Assembly: GCA_965222175.1 (NCBI GenBank)
Contig: OZ244938.1
Coordinates: 1,674,001 to 1,738,000, forward strand
From: NORP240 sp965222175
Lineage (GTDB): Bacteria; Pseudomonadota; Gammaproteobacteria; Pseudomonadales; Pseudohongiellaceae
Direction of reading: 5' to 3'
Length of the DNA: 64,000 nt
In this document: positions 42,193-51,330 of the stretch, piece by piece
Layout: each line of letters starts with the position of its first letter
Position numbering within the stretch: the first letter of the stretch is position 1
Notes under the pieces: model-generated
What the model saw: the letters and a program-made list of their open reading frames with translations, nothing else
What the model was told of the DNA's origin: nothing
The model's database searches: none
Translations under genes and position numbers: made by a program

Positions 42193-43311
42193 ATGCGATC
42201 GAAACTGGAACAAGCCCGCTGGCTGGTAGTCAAAATCGGCAGCTCGCTGATCACCAACGATGGCCTGGGTCTGGACCGCGACGCCATTGGCAGCTGGGCC
42301 GAACAGTTGGTCACGCTGCAGCGCCAGGGTTTCAAGGTGGTGCTGGTATCCTCCGGTGCGGTGGCCGAGGGTGTTGCCCGGCTGGGCCTGAAGAGCAGGC
42401 CCCGGCAAGTTCAGCTGCAACAGGCGGCGGCTGCCGTGGGCCAAATGGGTGTCATCCAGGCCTATGAAAGCTGCTTTTCCCGGCATGGTGTCCATGCCGC
42501 CCAGATCCTGTTGACCCACGAAGACCTGTCGGACCGGAAACGATACCTGAATGCACGCAGTACATTAAAGACATTGCTGGAGATGGCAGTGGTCCCGGTG
42601 GTCAATGAAAACGATACCGTGGCCACCGCGGAATTGTGTTTCGGCGACAACGACACCCTGGCGGCTCTGGTCGCCAACCTGACCAACGCCGATGTCATGA
42701 TAATCCTTACCGATCAGCAGGGACTGTACAGTGCCGACCCGAGAGTCGACAGCCAGGCGCAACTGGTTACCGAGGCGGCTGCCGAGGATCAGTCATTACA
42801 GGCCATGGCCGGCACCAGCAGCAGCCTCGGCCGTGGTGGCATGCTCACCAAGCTTTCCGCAGCACGCCTGGCGGCCCGTTCGGGGACCAGCACGGTTATT
42901 GCCAGCGGACGCGAGCCGGATGTGCTGTTGCGAATTCTACAGGGCGAAGTTCTGGGTACTCTGCTGGTGCCGGAAAGGGAACCCGTTGCCGCCCGTAAAC
43001 AGTGGCTGGCTGGCCAACTGAAGGTCCAGGGTCGGCTGAAACTGGATGCCGGGGCTGTGGAGGTGTTGAGAAATTCGGGTCGCTCGTTACTGGCCGTGGG
43101 TATCAGTCAGTGCGAGGGGGATTTTGAACGGGGCGAAGTGGTTGCCTGTATCGATAGCCAGGGCGTTGAAATCGCCCGGGGCCTGGTCAACTACAGCAGT
43201 GCGGAGATCAACCGGCTGAAGGGACAACCCAGTAACAGGATCGAGGAATTGCTGGGTTACAGCGGCGAATCCGCCATCATTCACCGGGATAACATGGTAC
43301 TCACTGGCTGA
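42193..43311 (+). CDS. proB: Glutamate 5-kinase
   Basis: The 372-residue enzyme has an N-terminal amino-acid kinase domain (VVKIGSSLITND, LVSSGAVAEG, VVNENDTVA) and a C-terminal PUA domain (LLAVGISQCEGDFERGEVV). It catalyses the first step of proline biosynthesis. It follows obgE by 20 bp and probably shares its transcript. Confidence 0.95.
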   Translation: MRSKLEQARWLVVKIGSSLITNDGLGLDRDAIGSWAEQLVTLQRQGFKVVLVSSGAVAEGVARLGLKSRPRQVQLQQAAAAVGQMGVIQAYESCFSRHGVHAAQILLTHEDLSDRKRYLNARSTLKTLLEMAVVPVVNENDTVATAELCFGDNDTLAALVANLTNADVMIILTDQQGLYSADPRVDSQAQLVTEAAAEDQSLQAMAGTSSSLGRGGMLTKLSAARLAARSGTSTVIASGREPDVLLRILQGEVLGTLLVPEREPVAARKQWLAGQLKVQGRLKLDAGAVEVLRNSGRSLLAVGISQCEGDFERGEVVACIDSQGVEIARGLVNYSSAEINRLKGQPSNRIEELLGYSGESAIIHRDNMVLTG

Positions 43312-43324
43312 ATTTGTGGTCAAA

Positions 43325-43348
43325 AAAAACCGGCTAATGCCGGTTTTT
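43325..43348. terminator. Bidirectional terminator between proB and rpsT
   Basis: AAAAACCGGC (43325-43334) and GCCGGTTTTT (43339-43348) form a 10-bp perfect stem around TAAT; it works for both converging genes. A further run of A lies upstream for the minus strand. Confidence 0.9.
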
Positions 43349-43371
43349 CCTGTAGCACCGTTCAGGTCGGT

Positions 43372-43638
43372 TCAGTCTTTCAGTGCCTTGACCCGGGCAT
43401 TGAGACGGCTCTTGTGCCTGGCCGCCTTGTTCTTATTGATGATGCCCTTGTCTGCCATGCGGTCGATAACGGGTACGGCGCTGTTGTAGGCTGCCGTTGC
43501 CTGCTCGTAGTCGCCAGCCTCGATTGCTCCGTCCACTTTCTTGATGCTGGTACGGACCATGGACCTGAAACTTGCATTATGACGGCGTCTTGATTCTGCC
43601 TGTCGCGCCCGTTTGCGTGCCTGTGAAGTATTAGCCAA
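43372..43638 (-). CDS. rpsT: Ribosomal protein S20
   Basis: The 88-residue S20 begins ANTSQARKRARQAE after the start. The start codon is TTG at 43638, with GAGGAG 8 nt upstream; E. coli rpsT also uses UUG, where this weak start takes part in autogenous control. A small-subunit protein. Confidence 0.96.
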   Translation of the reverse strand: MANTSQARKRARQAESRRRHNASFRSMVRTSIKKVDGAIEAGDYEQATAAYNSAVPVIDRMADKGIINKNKAARHKSRLNARVKALKD

Positions 43639-43686
43639 GAGTTACTCCTCTTTGTTCAGCTCGTTGACGTTTCTGAACGCCACTTT

Positions 43687-43719
43687 TCTGGTTTGGAACT
43701 GGTTTGGATCTGCTTCGGA
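43687..43719. repeat. Three 11-bp tandem repeats
   Basis: TCTGGTTTGGA, ACTGGTTTGGA and TCTGCTTCGGA run back to back. A degenerate fourth unit (TTCCGGTTCGGA-like) follows. They lie in the rpsT 5' region. Confidence 0.65.
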
Positions 43720-43770
43720 TTTCCGGTTCGGATTCGATTTGCCATCGTTTTCCGGTTTGCTCGCGTCTTA

Positions 43771-43830
43771 ATTCGACTAAATTTGACCGTATTCGATTAT
43801 ATTCGACTATTGTTGATTATGTTCGAATAT
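43771..43830. repeat. Six 10-bp phased tandem repeats
   Basis: Six consecutive 10-mers fit the consensus TATTCGATTA: AATTCGACTA, AATTTGACCG, TATTCGATTA, TATTCGACTA, TTGTTGATTA, TGTTCGAATA. The period is one helical turn, and the array is AT-rich against a GC-rich background. It includes a TATAAT on the minus strand (43797-43802), possibly an rpsT -10. Confidence 0.7.
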
Positions 43831-44221
43831 CGGCGTATTGCCGGCCTTTGTCCTGTACTGGCTCCGCCTCTATCCTGCCGGGGCGCCGTTGCCGTTTTAC
43901 GACCACGGTCCGAGGCAGCGGGCCCATTTTTCGAGCGCGACACTATGCCGCCTCGAGCCGTTATTGTCAATACCGCTGCCGATAAAGCCAGGCCAGGACT
44001 ATTCCAGCAAGCATCCCGCAGCTGATCCTGTTTAGAGGCCGGCGAGGAACAGTCAACGTATCGCCGATGTGGTCGAAGTACTATCTGGCACATTTGAACT
44101 ATTAACCAGGCATTCCCGACCCGGCGGCTTTTCCGGAAATAGCTCACTACCCGCCAGACTGCTGCTATTATCCCCCGCTGGGCAGGCAAACCATGAATCC
44201 ACCGACAATGACAAGCAGCAC

Positions 44222-45808
44222 ATGACGGATCCGCATTCGGAAAACCCTGAATCGTCCCCGGCTCCCCAGGGACACTCCGGCCTGTTGAGGGCCAGTGGCG
44301 TGACGGGCATGATGACCATGGTGTCACGGGTGCTGGGGCTGATTCGCGATATCGTTATTGCCCGGGTATTCGGTGTCGGTGACGGAACGGATGCGTTTTT
44401 CCTGGCCAATCGCATTCCCAATTTCCTGCGCAGACTGTTTGCCGAAGGCGCATTCAACCAGGCTTTCGTCCCGGTCCTGTCGGAGTATCGCAGCCAGCAG
44501 GATCATCAGCAGGTGCGCACGCTGATCAACAGCGTGGCTGGCAGTCTCGGTCTGATTCTGCTGGTTATTAGCGCGGTGGTGGTGGTTGCGGCGCCGTGGG
44601 TATCCATACCCATAGCCTACGGGTTTATGGATCAGCCGGAAAAATTCCAGCTGTTTGTCCAGATGCTACGCCTGACTTTTCCCTACCTGCTGTTGATTTC
44701 GCTGACGGCGTTCTGCGGCGCCATACTCAACAGCTACGATCGCTTTGCCGTCCCGGCACTGACACCGGCCCTGCTCAACCTCTCGCTTATCGCCTGCGCG
44801 CTGTTGCTGGCGCCTTACATGGATCGGCCGGAACTGGCGCTGGCCTGGGGCGTGCTGATTGCCGGTGTGGCGCAGTTGCTGTTTCAGCTGCCGTTTCTGG
44901 CGCGCATCAACCTGTTTCCCTGGCCGGTATTGAACCGGAATCACCCTGGCGTGCGGCAAATCAGGAAGTTGATGATTCCCGCGCTTTTCGGCGTGTCGGT
45001 CAGCCAGATAAACCTGCTGCTGGACGCCTTCATTGCCTCGCTGCTTATGTCCAATGCGGTATCCTGGCTTTACTATTCCGATCGACTGGTTGAGTTGCCG
45101 CTTGGCGTATTCGGCATTGCCATCGCCACGGTGGTGTTGCCCAGTCTTTCCCGCCGACACGCGGAACAGTCTCTGGCGCGCTTTGCCGGGACACTTGACT
45201 GGGCCATGCGCCTGGTATGCCTGATCGCGATACCGGCCACGCTGGCGTTGATTATTATCGCCGAACCGATCCTGGTAACCCTGTTTCAGAATGAACAGTT
45301 CAGTGTTGTCGACGTTGAACGCGTTACGCATAGCCTGCAGGCGTATTCTCTGGGTCTGATCGCCTATATGGGCGTCAAGATTTTCGCGCCCGGGTATTTT
45401 TCCCGACAGGACACGGCGACCCCGGTGCGGATAGGAATCATCGCCATGGCGGCCAACATGGTGATGAACGTTATCCTGGTGTTCGGCCTGAATATGCAGC
45501 ATGTTGGCCTGGCGCTGGCCACCAGCCTGGCGGCATTCCTGAATGCCGGGCTGTTGTTTCTCGGTCTGTGGCGCGCCCGGTTGATAGTCCGTCAGCCCGG
45601 CTGGTCACTGTTCGCCTTGCGACTGTTGGCCGCCAACACGGTCATGGTGCTGTTTTTAAACTGGTTTGCCGGTGACTGGCAAGCCTGGCTGGATTGGGAT
45701 ATGGTCACCAGGGTGCTGCGACTGATGCTGTTGTGCACCGGCGGGCTGTTTGTTTACGCCGGCTGCCTCTATCTCACCGGGATGCGATTCCAGGATATGC
45801 ACAAGTGA
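44222..45808 (+). CDS. murJ: MurJ, lipid II flippase
   Basis: The 528-residue inner-membrane protein has about 14 transmembrane helices and the MurJ start GVTGMMTMVSRVLGLIRDIVIARVFG with FFLANRIPNFLRRLFAEGAFNQAFVPV. It flips the peptidoglycan precursor lipid II. ATG 44222 gives normal length; a GTG at 44069 would add 51 residues with no family match. The stop overlaps the next gene start (TGATG). Confidence 0.93.
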   Translation: MTDPHSENPESSPAPQGHSGLLRASGVTGMMTMVSRVLGLIRDIVIARVFGVGDGTDAFFLANRIPNFLRRLFAEGAFNQAFVPVLSEYRSQQDHQQVRTLINSVAGSLGLILLVISAVVVVAAPWVSIPIAYGFMDQPEKFQLFVQMLRLTFPYLLLISLTAFCGAILNSYDRFAVPALTPALLNLSLIACALLLAPYMDRPELALAWGVLIAGVAQLLFQLPFLARINLFPWPVLNRNHPGVRQIRKLMIPALFGVSVSQINLLLDAFIASLLMSNAVSWLYYSDRLVELPLGVFGIAIATVVLPSLSRRHAEQSLARFAGTLDWAMRLVCLIAIPATLALIIIAEPILVTLFQNEQFSVVDVERVTHSLQAYSLGLIAYMGVKIFAPGYFSRQDTATPVRIGIIAMAANMVMNVILVFGLNMQHVGLALATSLAAFLNAGLLFLGLWRARLIVRQPGWSLFALRLLAANTVMVLFLNWFAGDWQAWLDWDMVTRVLRLMLLCTGGLFVYAGCLYLTGMRFQDMHK

Positions 45809-46554
45809 TGGCAGGGTTCCCTAATAAATTCAAGTTGTTATTGCTGTTGCTGGTGTCAGCCTGCAGCCTGTGGTCGGCAGCTGCCGTGGGTCGTCAGCCG
45901 GACCGCGAATGCGTCGTTCTGCTCCATGGCCTGGCCAGGACCTCCGCATCCATGACAGAACTGGAGTCCAAGCTGGAGGCCGCCGGGTACGCCATCGTCA
46001 ATGTAAGCTACCCGTCCCGTAATTTTCCGGTGGAGGAACTGGCCAGGTCTGCCGTGGAAGAGGGGTTGGCTGCCTGTGACAGCCTTGAGACATCCCGTGT
46101 CAATTTCGTCACCCATTCGCTGGGCAGCATTCTGGTACGCTATTATTTTGGTCGACACGAGGACCCCAGGTTGCAACGTGTAGTCATGCTCGGTCCGCCG
46201 AATCAGGGCAGTGAACTGGTGGATGCCCTGGCCGAGTTACCCGGTTTTGAGCTTATCAACGGGCCTTCCGGGGAACAGCTGGGCACCGGTTCCCAGAGTA
46301 TTATCCAGGAGCTTGGTCCGGTGAATTTCGATACCGGGGTTATTGCCGGTGACCAGGGACTCAATCCCTTGTTTGCGTTCATCATTCCCGGGCCGGACGA
46401 CGGCAAGGTTTCGGTGGCGAGCACTCGCGTGGAAGGCATGAAGGACCACATTGTGCTGCCGGTTACCCACACCTTCATGATGTTCAACAACGAGGTGGTG
46501 GACCAGGTCATTCACTTTCTCAAATCCGGGCAGTTTGACCGGCCTGATCCCTGA
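45808..46554 (+). CDS. Exported lipase-like alpha/beta hydrolase
   Basis: The 248-residue protein has a signal with a good lipobox (LLVSAC), so it is probably a lipoprotein. The fold has VVLLHGLARTSASM, the nucleophile elbow THSLGSIL, and late VASTRVEGMKDHIVLPVTHTF, where the His is likely catalytic. It resembles triacylglycerol lipase-like proteins found after envelope genes. Its start overlaps murJ's stop, so it is translationally coupled. Confidence 0.8.
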   Translation: MAGFPNKFKLLLLLLVSACSLWSAAAVGRQPDRECVVLLHGLARTSASMTELESKLEAAGYAIVNVSYPSRNFPVEELARSAVEEGLAACDSLETSRVNFVTHSLGSILVRYYFGRHEDPRLQRVVMLGPPNQGSELVDALAELPGFELINGPSGEQLGTGSQSIIQELGPVNFDTGVIAGDQGLNPLFAFIIPGPDDGKVSVASTRVEGMKDHIVLPVTHTFMMFNNEVVDQVIHFLKSGQFDRPDP

Positions 46555-46566
46555 TGGTGGCGGGCA

Positions 46567-47136
46567 CTAGTTGTCCCTGGAAATGAACTTGCCGGTAAGC
46601 GTGTTCACCCTGACGGCTTCGCCGGCAGATAGATACTCCGGAACCTGGATTTCCAGGCCGGTGGTCAGGCGGGCTGTCTTGTTGCGGTTGGTCGCCGACG
46701 ACCCGGTCAGCGCCGGTGGAGTTTCCTCGATAACCAGTGTTACCGACTGGGGCAGCTCAATGCCGAGGAGTGTGCCATCCATGATGATGGCGATAATGTC
46801 GTCCTGCTGCTCGGCCAGGTACTGCAACTGTCCTTCCAGGTCCTCACCGCGAAGGCTGTACTGGGTAAAGTCTTCCGAATCCATGAAATAGTATTCGTCA
46901 CCGTCCTGGTAGGAAAACTGAACCCTGGCCCGAACGCAGTCCGCTTCCTTCAGCATGTCGTCACCCTTGAAGGATTGATCAAGTTTCTGCCGCGTCTGCA
47001 GGTTGATAAACCTGACCTTGTACAGCGTGACGGCGCCACGGGAGGAGGGGCTTTTACTCTCCAATTGTTTGACGCTGTGCGGAACACCGTCGATATCGAT
47101 GACCATACCCTTCTTGAGATCGCTTGCCTTCAACAT
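46567..47136 (-). CDS. efpL: EF-P paralogue of the EfpL/YeiP type
   Basis: The 189-residue protein has three EF-P domains. The loop that in EF-P carries the modified lysine reads SPSSRGAVTLYKVRF, with Arg at the tip as in E. coli YeiP (EfpL), so it needs no EpmA/Lys modification. EfpL is reported to help translate difficult peptide motifs. It converges with the lipase gene at 12 bp. Confidence 0.9.
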   Translation of the reverse strand: MLKASDLKKGMVIDIDGVPHSVKQLESKSPSSRGAVTLYKVRFINLQTRQKLDQSFKGDDMLKEADCVRARVQFSYQDGDEYYFMDSEDFTQYSLRGEDLEGQLQYLAEQQDDIIAIIMDGTLLGIELPQSVTLVIEETPPALTGSSATNRNKTARLTTGLEIQVPEYLSAGEAVRVNTLTGKFISRDN

Positions 47137-47385
47137 AGTCAGCCCTGTATTCGATTGTTCAAGCAGGCGCCAATGTACTGCAACACCCGGTTTGAGTAAA
47201 CCGCCTCGGTGGTGGTCCTTATCGCCGGTACTGCCAGGCTGCCGGATCGCGCCGAAGGTGCAAACTGAGGCCAGCTACCGAAGCCGCTAATTTCGGCTGG
47301 AGTTGTCCCCGGCTTTGCCATTTGCCCGCCTGCACAGGATAATTGCACTTCGGTTAGCAACCATCACGGAAAGCGGATTCGAACA

Positions 47386-48474
47386 ATGGGCGAACGCAAC
47401 AAGGAAATAGATAATTTACATATCATCGGCTTTGAGGAGCTGCCCGCCCCCGGCAGCCTCAAGGATGAGCTGCCGTTGCAGGGCACAGCCCTGGAAACGG
47501 TGCTCAAGGGACATCGCAGTCTCAAGGCGATACTGGACCACGAGGACCCGCGCCTGGCCGTGGTGGTTGGCCCCTGTTCCATCCACGATACCGCCGAGGC
47601 CCTTGAATACGCCAGGCGGTTGAAACCCCTTGCCGACGAGCTGTCAGACTCCCTGCTGGTGCTGATGCGGGTCTATTTCGAAAAGCCCAGAACCACGGTT
47701 GGTTGGGAAGGGCTGATCTACGATCCGCACCTGGACGGATCCCACCGAATCGATCATGGGCTGCGTATCGGCCGGCAGCTGATGCTGGAAATCGCGCAGC
47801 TGGGCCTGCCCATTGCCGTGGAAGCGCTTGATCTGATATCTCCCCAGTATCTCCAGGATCTGGTTACCTGGACGGCAATTGGTGCCCGCACGACAGAATC
47901 TCCCACGCATCGCAAACTGGCCAGCGGCATTTCGTCGGCGGTGGGGTTCAAAAACAACGTGGATGGCAACCTGTCGGTTGCCGTCAATGCCATCAGGTCG
48001 GCGTCGGCAAGCCACAGTTTTATCAGTGTTACCGAACAGGGCAAGGTCGCCGCTTTTCGCACCGAGGGCAATCCCCACTGTCACGTAATTCTGAGAGGGG
48101 GCACGTCACCCAATTTTGATCGGGAAAACGTGGAGAATTGCGAAAAGGAACTGCGTAAAGCAGGCATCACCGAAAATATAATGATCGATTGCAGTCACGG
48201 CAACTCACAGAAGGATTTCCAGAAACAGATCCTGGTGCTGGAGGACATAGCCGGTCAGATTGTCGGGGGTAATCGCTCGATTATCGGTGTAATGCTGGAA
48301 AGCAACCTGGTTGAAGGTAACCAGCCCATTCCGGAAGACCTGGAGGAAATACGTTATGGGGTTTCGATTACCGATGCCTGCGTCGGCTGGGATGCGACGG
48401 AGGAAATGCTGCGCTGGTTTGCCGGTGAAATTGCGCCGGCCCTGGGCGAACGAAAGCTGACCAGGGCCGGGTGA
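47386..48474 (+). CDS. aroG: Class I DAHP synthase (AroF/G/H type)
   Basis: The 362-residue enzyme shows the type Ia signatures VVVGPCSIHD, MRVYFEKPRTTVGWEGLIYDP, GARTTESPTHRKLASG, HVILRGG and IDCSHGNSQKDF. It joins phosphoenolpyruvate and erythrose 4-phosphate in the first shikimate step. The feedback type (Phe, Tyr or Trp) cannot be told by eye, so the symbol is tentative. Confidence 0.9.
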   Translation: MGERNKEIDNLHIIGFEELPAPGSLKDELPLQGTALETVLKGHRSLKAILDHEDPRLAVVVGPCSIHDTAEALEYARRLKPLADELSDSLLVLMRVYFEKPRTTVGWEGLIYDPHLDGSHRIDHGLRIGRQLMLEIAQLGLPIAVEALDLISPQYLQDLVTWTAIGARTTESPTHRKLASGISSAVGFKNNVDGNLSVAVNAIRSASASHSFISVTEQGKVAAFRTEGNPHCHVILRGGTSPNFDRENVENCEKELRKAGITENIMIDCSHGNSQKDFQKQILVLEDIAGQIVGGNRSIIGVMLESNLVEGNQPIPEDLEEIRYGVSITDACVGWDATEEMLRWFAGEIAPALGERKLTRAG

Positions 48475-48535
48475 TTGATGCGTGTCAATTTTTTCCACCA
48501 ATAGCGGCCCAATATCGACAGTTTGTAAATCACGG

Positions 48536-48549
48536 TTGATGTAGATCAA
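48536..48549 (+). promoter_or_regulatory. Perfect FNR/Anr box upstream of the stress-protein gene
   Basis: TTGATGTAGATCAA matches the FNR consensus TTGAT-N4-ATCAA exactly. The dyad centre lies between 48542 and 48543, 41.5 bp upstream of a start site near 48584 implied by the -10 at 48573-48578, the class II activator position. Confidence 0.85.
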
Positions 48550-48572
48550 CAGTCCCCGGAAGTAAGACGACC

Positions 48573-48578
48573 TATACT
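48573..48578 (+). promoter_or_regulatory. -10 element of the stress-protein promoter
   Basis: TATACT lies 57 bp upstream of the GTG start of the universal stress protein. There is no -35 consensus; the FNR box overlaps that region, as at class II FNR promoters. Confidence 0.7.
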
Positions 48579-48634
48579 GCGACTCAAAAGATCAGCCGGC
48601 GCCGGAACAGGCGCTGCTGGCAGGAGGACTCACC

Positions 48635-49078
48635 GTGACTCTATTCAACAGACTGTTGCTTGCCATAGATCTTAGTCCGGCTGCCGATCACCTGCTGTCC
48701 CGCGTTCACAAATTTTGCCACGACCACATGGACAGGGTGCACGTGGTTCACGTCCTGCGCAGCGATTTTCTCCTCGCGGATGAAAGCGACGGGGGTACCG
48801 GCGCGTTGGCTGCGGAACAGAAGCGTCTCAAGGATCAGGCCAGTGTCAGTCTGTCGGAAATCCTGGTGCGCAACGGATTCAATATTTCCGCGAACCGAAT
48901 TGTCATCAGGGCGGGGGAGCCGGCAACGGAAATCAAGCGGCTGGCCCACGATCTTGAAGCGGACCTGGTAATCGTCGGCAGTCATAACAGGGACAGCGGC
49001 TGGCTGAACCTGCCCGGTGCAACAACCAACTGCGTACTCCAGGGCATCCAATCCGATGTCATGGCGGTCCGTGTCTGA
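48635..49078 (+). CDS. Universal stress protein (UspA family)
   Basis: The 147-residue protein has the Usp fold: RLLLAIDLSPAADHLLSRV at the N-terminus and the ATP-site loop VIVGSHNRDSGWLNLPGATTNCVLQ with VMAVRV at the end. GTG 48635 has AGGAGG 7 nt upstream. The promoter has an FNR-type site, so expression is likely induced under low oxygen. Role: stress survival; exact target unknown. Confidence 0.9.
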   Translation: MTLFNRLLLAIDLSPAADHLLSRVHKFCHDHMDRVHVVHVLRSDFLLADESDGGTGALAAEQKRLKDQASVSLSEILVRNGFNISANRIVIRAGEPATEIKRLAHDLEADLVIVGSHNRDSGWLNLPGATTNCVLQGIQSDVMAVRV

Positions 49079-49114
49079 CAGTAGCGGCATGCCTGGATCC
49101 CGTGGAAGCGGGTG

Positions 49115-50305
49115 TCACAATACGGCGACCAGGCTGTCCACCAGGTAGTCGATATTGTCCTCGTTTATCCCGGCGATATTGATGCGACCGGAATTCACCA
49201 GATAGATGCTGTAGCGTTCCACCAGCAGCTTCACCTGGTCGACACTGATGCCCAGAAAGGAAAACATGCCTTTTTCCCGTTCGATAAAGCGGAAGTCCGC
49301 GTTCGCCCCGGCCTGGAGCAGCCGGTCCGCCAGCAGTGCCCGCAGGCCGTTTATCCGGTCACGCATGGTGGTGAGTTCCCGGTCCCAATCGGCACGCAAG
49401 CCGGCATCGTCCAGGATCTCGCGGACGATGGCGGCACCGTGGTCCGGTGGCATGGAATAGATGCCTCTAGTAATGGCGGCCAGCTGACTTGCTGCGACCT
49501 GGCGCTGGCTGTCGGATTGACAGATCACGGTCAGGGCACCCACCCGTTCCCGGTACAGGCCGAAATTCTTAGAGCAGGAACTGACTACCAGCAGTTCCGG
49601 CAGGGCATCCGCCAGCAGCCGCGTGCCGTACATATCATCCTCCAGGCCATCACCCAGCCCCTGGTAGGCGACATCGATCATCACCGTCAGACCTTTCTCC
49701 AGCGCCAGGTCTCTTACCGACTGCCACTGTTCCCTGGACAGGTCGGCACCGCAAGGGTTGTGACAGCAACCGTGGAGCAGAAGAAGATCATTGTCACTGG
49801 CGGTGGCGAGAGCCTGCAGCATTTCATCAAACCGGATTTCGTGCTGCTGGTAGTCGTAGTAGGGGTAGGACTCGATGGTCAAGCCCGCTGCCCCCAGCAG
49901 TGGTACATGATTGGGCCAGGTGGGATCACTGACCCAGATCCTGGCATCGGGCCGGGCCTTGTTGACAAATTCAGCCGCCAGTCTGAGTCCCCCACATCCT
50001 CCGGGAACCTGAAAAGTGCAGCGACGCTCCTGCAGGGATGTGCTCCGCCGCTCACCCAGCAGCAGCTGCGCCACCAGTTCGTTGTAGCGAGCGTCGCCGG
50101 CCGGGCCGACGTAGGACTTGGTGTCCTGGTTCGCCAATAGCCGGGATTCAGCCTGTTTGACGGCCGCCATGACCGGCGTGTTTCCGGCAGAGTCCTTGTA
50201 AACGCCGACACCCAGGTCAATCTTGTGGGGATTCCGATCGGCCCGAAAAGCTGCCATCAGCCCCAGTATCGGATCGGCATCCAGACGGGCAAGTGTTTCG
50301 AACAT
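49115..50305 (-). CDS. tyrB: Aromatic/aspartate aminotransferase
   Basis: The 396-residue class I PLP enzyme has the Schiff-base lysine in SSCSKNFGLYRERVG, HGCCHNPCGAD and YVGPAGDARYNELVAQ. It is of the AspC/TyrB group. With DAHP synthase nearby, an aromatic role is plausible, but aspartate specificity cannot be excluded. The folD stop lies 14 bp from its start... both read leftward, with folD upstream. Confidence 0.85.
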   Translation of the reverse strand: MFETLARLDADPILGLMAAFRADRNPHKIDLGVGVYKDSAGNTPVMAAVKQAESRLLANQDTKSYVGPAGDARYNELVAQLLLGERRSTSLQERRCTFQVPGGCGGLRLAAEFVNKARPDARIWVSDPTWPNHVPLLGAAGLTIESYPYYDYQQHEIRFDEMLQALATASDNDLLLLHGCCHNPCGADLSREQWQSVRDLALEKGLTVMIDVAYQGLGDGLEDDMYGTRLLADALPELLVVSSCSKNFGLYRERVGALTVICQSDSQRQVAASQLAAITRGIYSMPPDHGAAIVREILDDAGLRADWDRELTTMRDRINGLRALLADRLLQAGANADFRFIEREKGMFSFLGISVDQVKLLVERYSIYLVNSGRINIAGINEDNIDYLVDSLVAVL

Positions 50306-50318
50306 GGTTGCTCCCGCA

Positions 50319-51194
50319 TCAAGACCTGCGTTGCCTGGCTGTCAGGGTGTTCTGCAACAGTGACGCCCTGGTCATCGGACCAACGCCTCCGGGCACCGGA
50401 GTGATAAAACTGCAGTGCTCCTTCACCGCCGCAAAATCCACGTCACCAACCAGTCGAAATCCGCTTTTCCGGGATTCATCCGGAACACGGGTAATGCCAA
50501 CGTCGATCACCACGGCTCCGGGTTTCACCATGTCCGCGGAAACAAAGTTGGGTCGGCCGATGGCGGCTATAAGAATGTCAGCGTTACGGCAATGGTCGGT
50601 AATATCCCGGCTGCGACTGTGCAATACGGTAACCGTGCAGTTGCCGGGATTGCTGTTGCGGGAAAGCAGTATTGACATGGGCGTTCCGACGATATTGCTG
50701 CGACCGAGGACCACGCAGTGTCGACCCTCGGTTTCGATGTTGTAACGTGCCAGGAGCTCCATGATGCCGTTGGGTGTTGCCGACAGGAAAGTGGGCAGTC
50801 CCAGACACATGTTGCCCAGGTTCTGTGGACAGAAACCATCGACATCCTTACTGGCGTCGATGGCCAGGGTAACCTTTTGCTCGTCGATGTGATCGGGAAG
50901 CGGCAGCTGGACTATAAAGCCATCGATGGCATCGTCGTTATTGAGCTCGGCGATTTTGCCCAACAGCTCAGCTTCACTGACGGTGTCCGGCAGCCGGACC
51001 ACGGTGGATTCAAAACCCACTTCCTCACAGTCCCTGACCTTGTTGGCCACGTAGGTTTCGCTGGCGCCGTCGGCACCCACCAGGACCGCGGCCAGGTGCG
51101 GTGGTGCGCCGCCCTGGTCACGGATAGCGGTTACCTGGCGGGCAATTTCCCGGCGAATCTGTTCGGAGGTCTGCTTGCCATCGAGTATCTGCAT
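50319..51194 (-). CDS. folD: FolD, methylene-THF dehydrogenase/cyclohydrolase
   Basis: The 291-residue bifunctional enzyme has the catalytic TYVANKVRDCEEVG region, GFIVQLPLPDHI, and the NADP-binding CVVLGRSNIVGTPMS. It interconverts methylene-THF and 10-formyl-THF. It is upstream of the aminotransferase gene and 137 bp from the glyoxalase gene on the same strand. Confidence 0.95.
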   Translation of the reverse strand: MQILDGKQTSEQIRREIARQVTAIRDQGGAPPHLAAVLVGADGASETYVANKVRDCEEVGFESTVVRLPDTVSEAELLGKIAELNNDDAIDGFIVQLPLPDHIDEQKVTLAIDASKDVDGFCPQNLGNMCLGLPTFLSATPNGIMELLARYNIETEGRHCVVLGRSNIVGTPMSILLSRNSNPGNCTVTVLHSRSRDITDHCRNADILIAAIGRPNFVSADMVKPGAVVIDVGITRVPDESRKSGFRLVGDVDFAAVKEHCSFITPVPGGVGPMTRASLLQNTLTARQRRS

Positions 51195-51330
51195 AGTGGG
51201 GCCGCCCTGGCTGGTAGAGGGTAGAAATCAGGGCGGCTATGATAATCGAGCCGCTGTAGTGGCTCAACCGGTTGCATCGACTGAAATCGTCGTCGCCACC
51301 GGTCATGGCCTTGCAGCTGTCAGCGCCGGT

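Larger units (their letters stand above)
43639..44221. other. 583-bp divergent gap between rpsT and murJ with phased repeats
   Basis: The rpsT-proximal half consists of two arrays of short degenerate direct repeats (11-bp and 10-bp units). The murJ-proximal half is ordinary GC-rich sequence. It must contain the promoters of both genes. A frame at 43693-44025 crosses the repeats but has no family resemblance. Confidence 0.6.

Noticed and set aside
43687..43830. Possible CRISPR array
   Set aside because: Units are 10-11 bp and contiguous, with no spacers and no cas genes.
43693..44025. A 110-codon plus-strand frame across the phased repeats
   Set aside because: Its composition follows the repeats and there is no ribosome-binding site.
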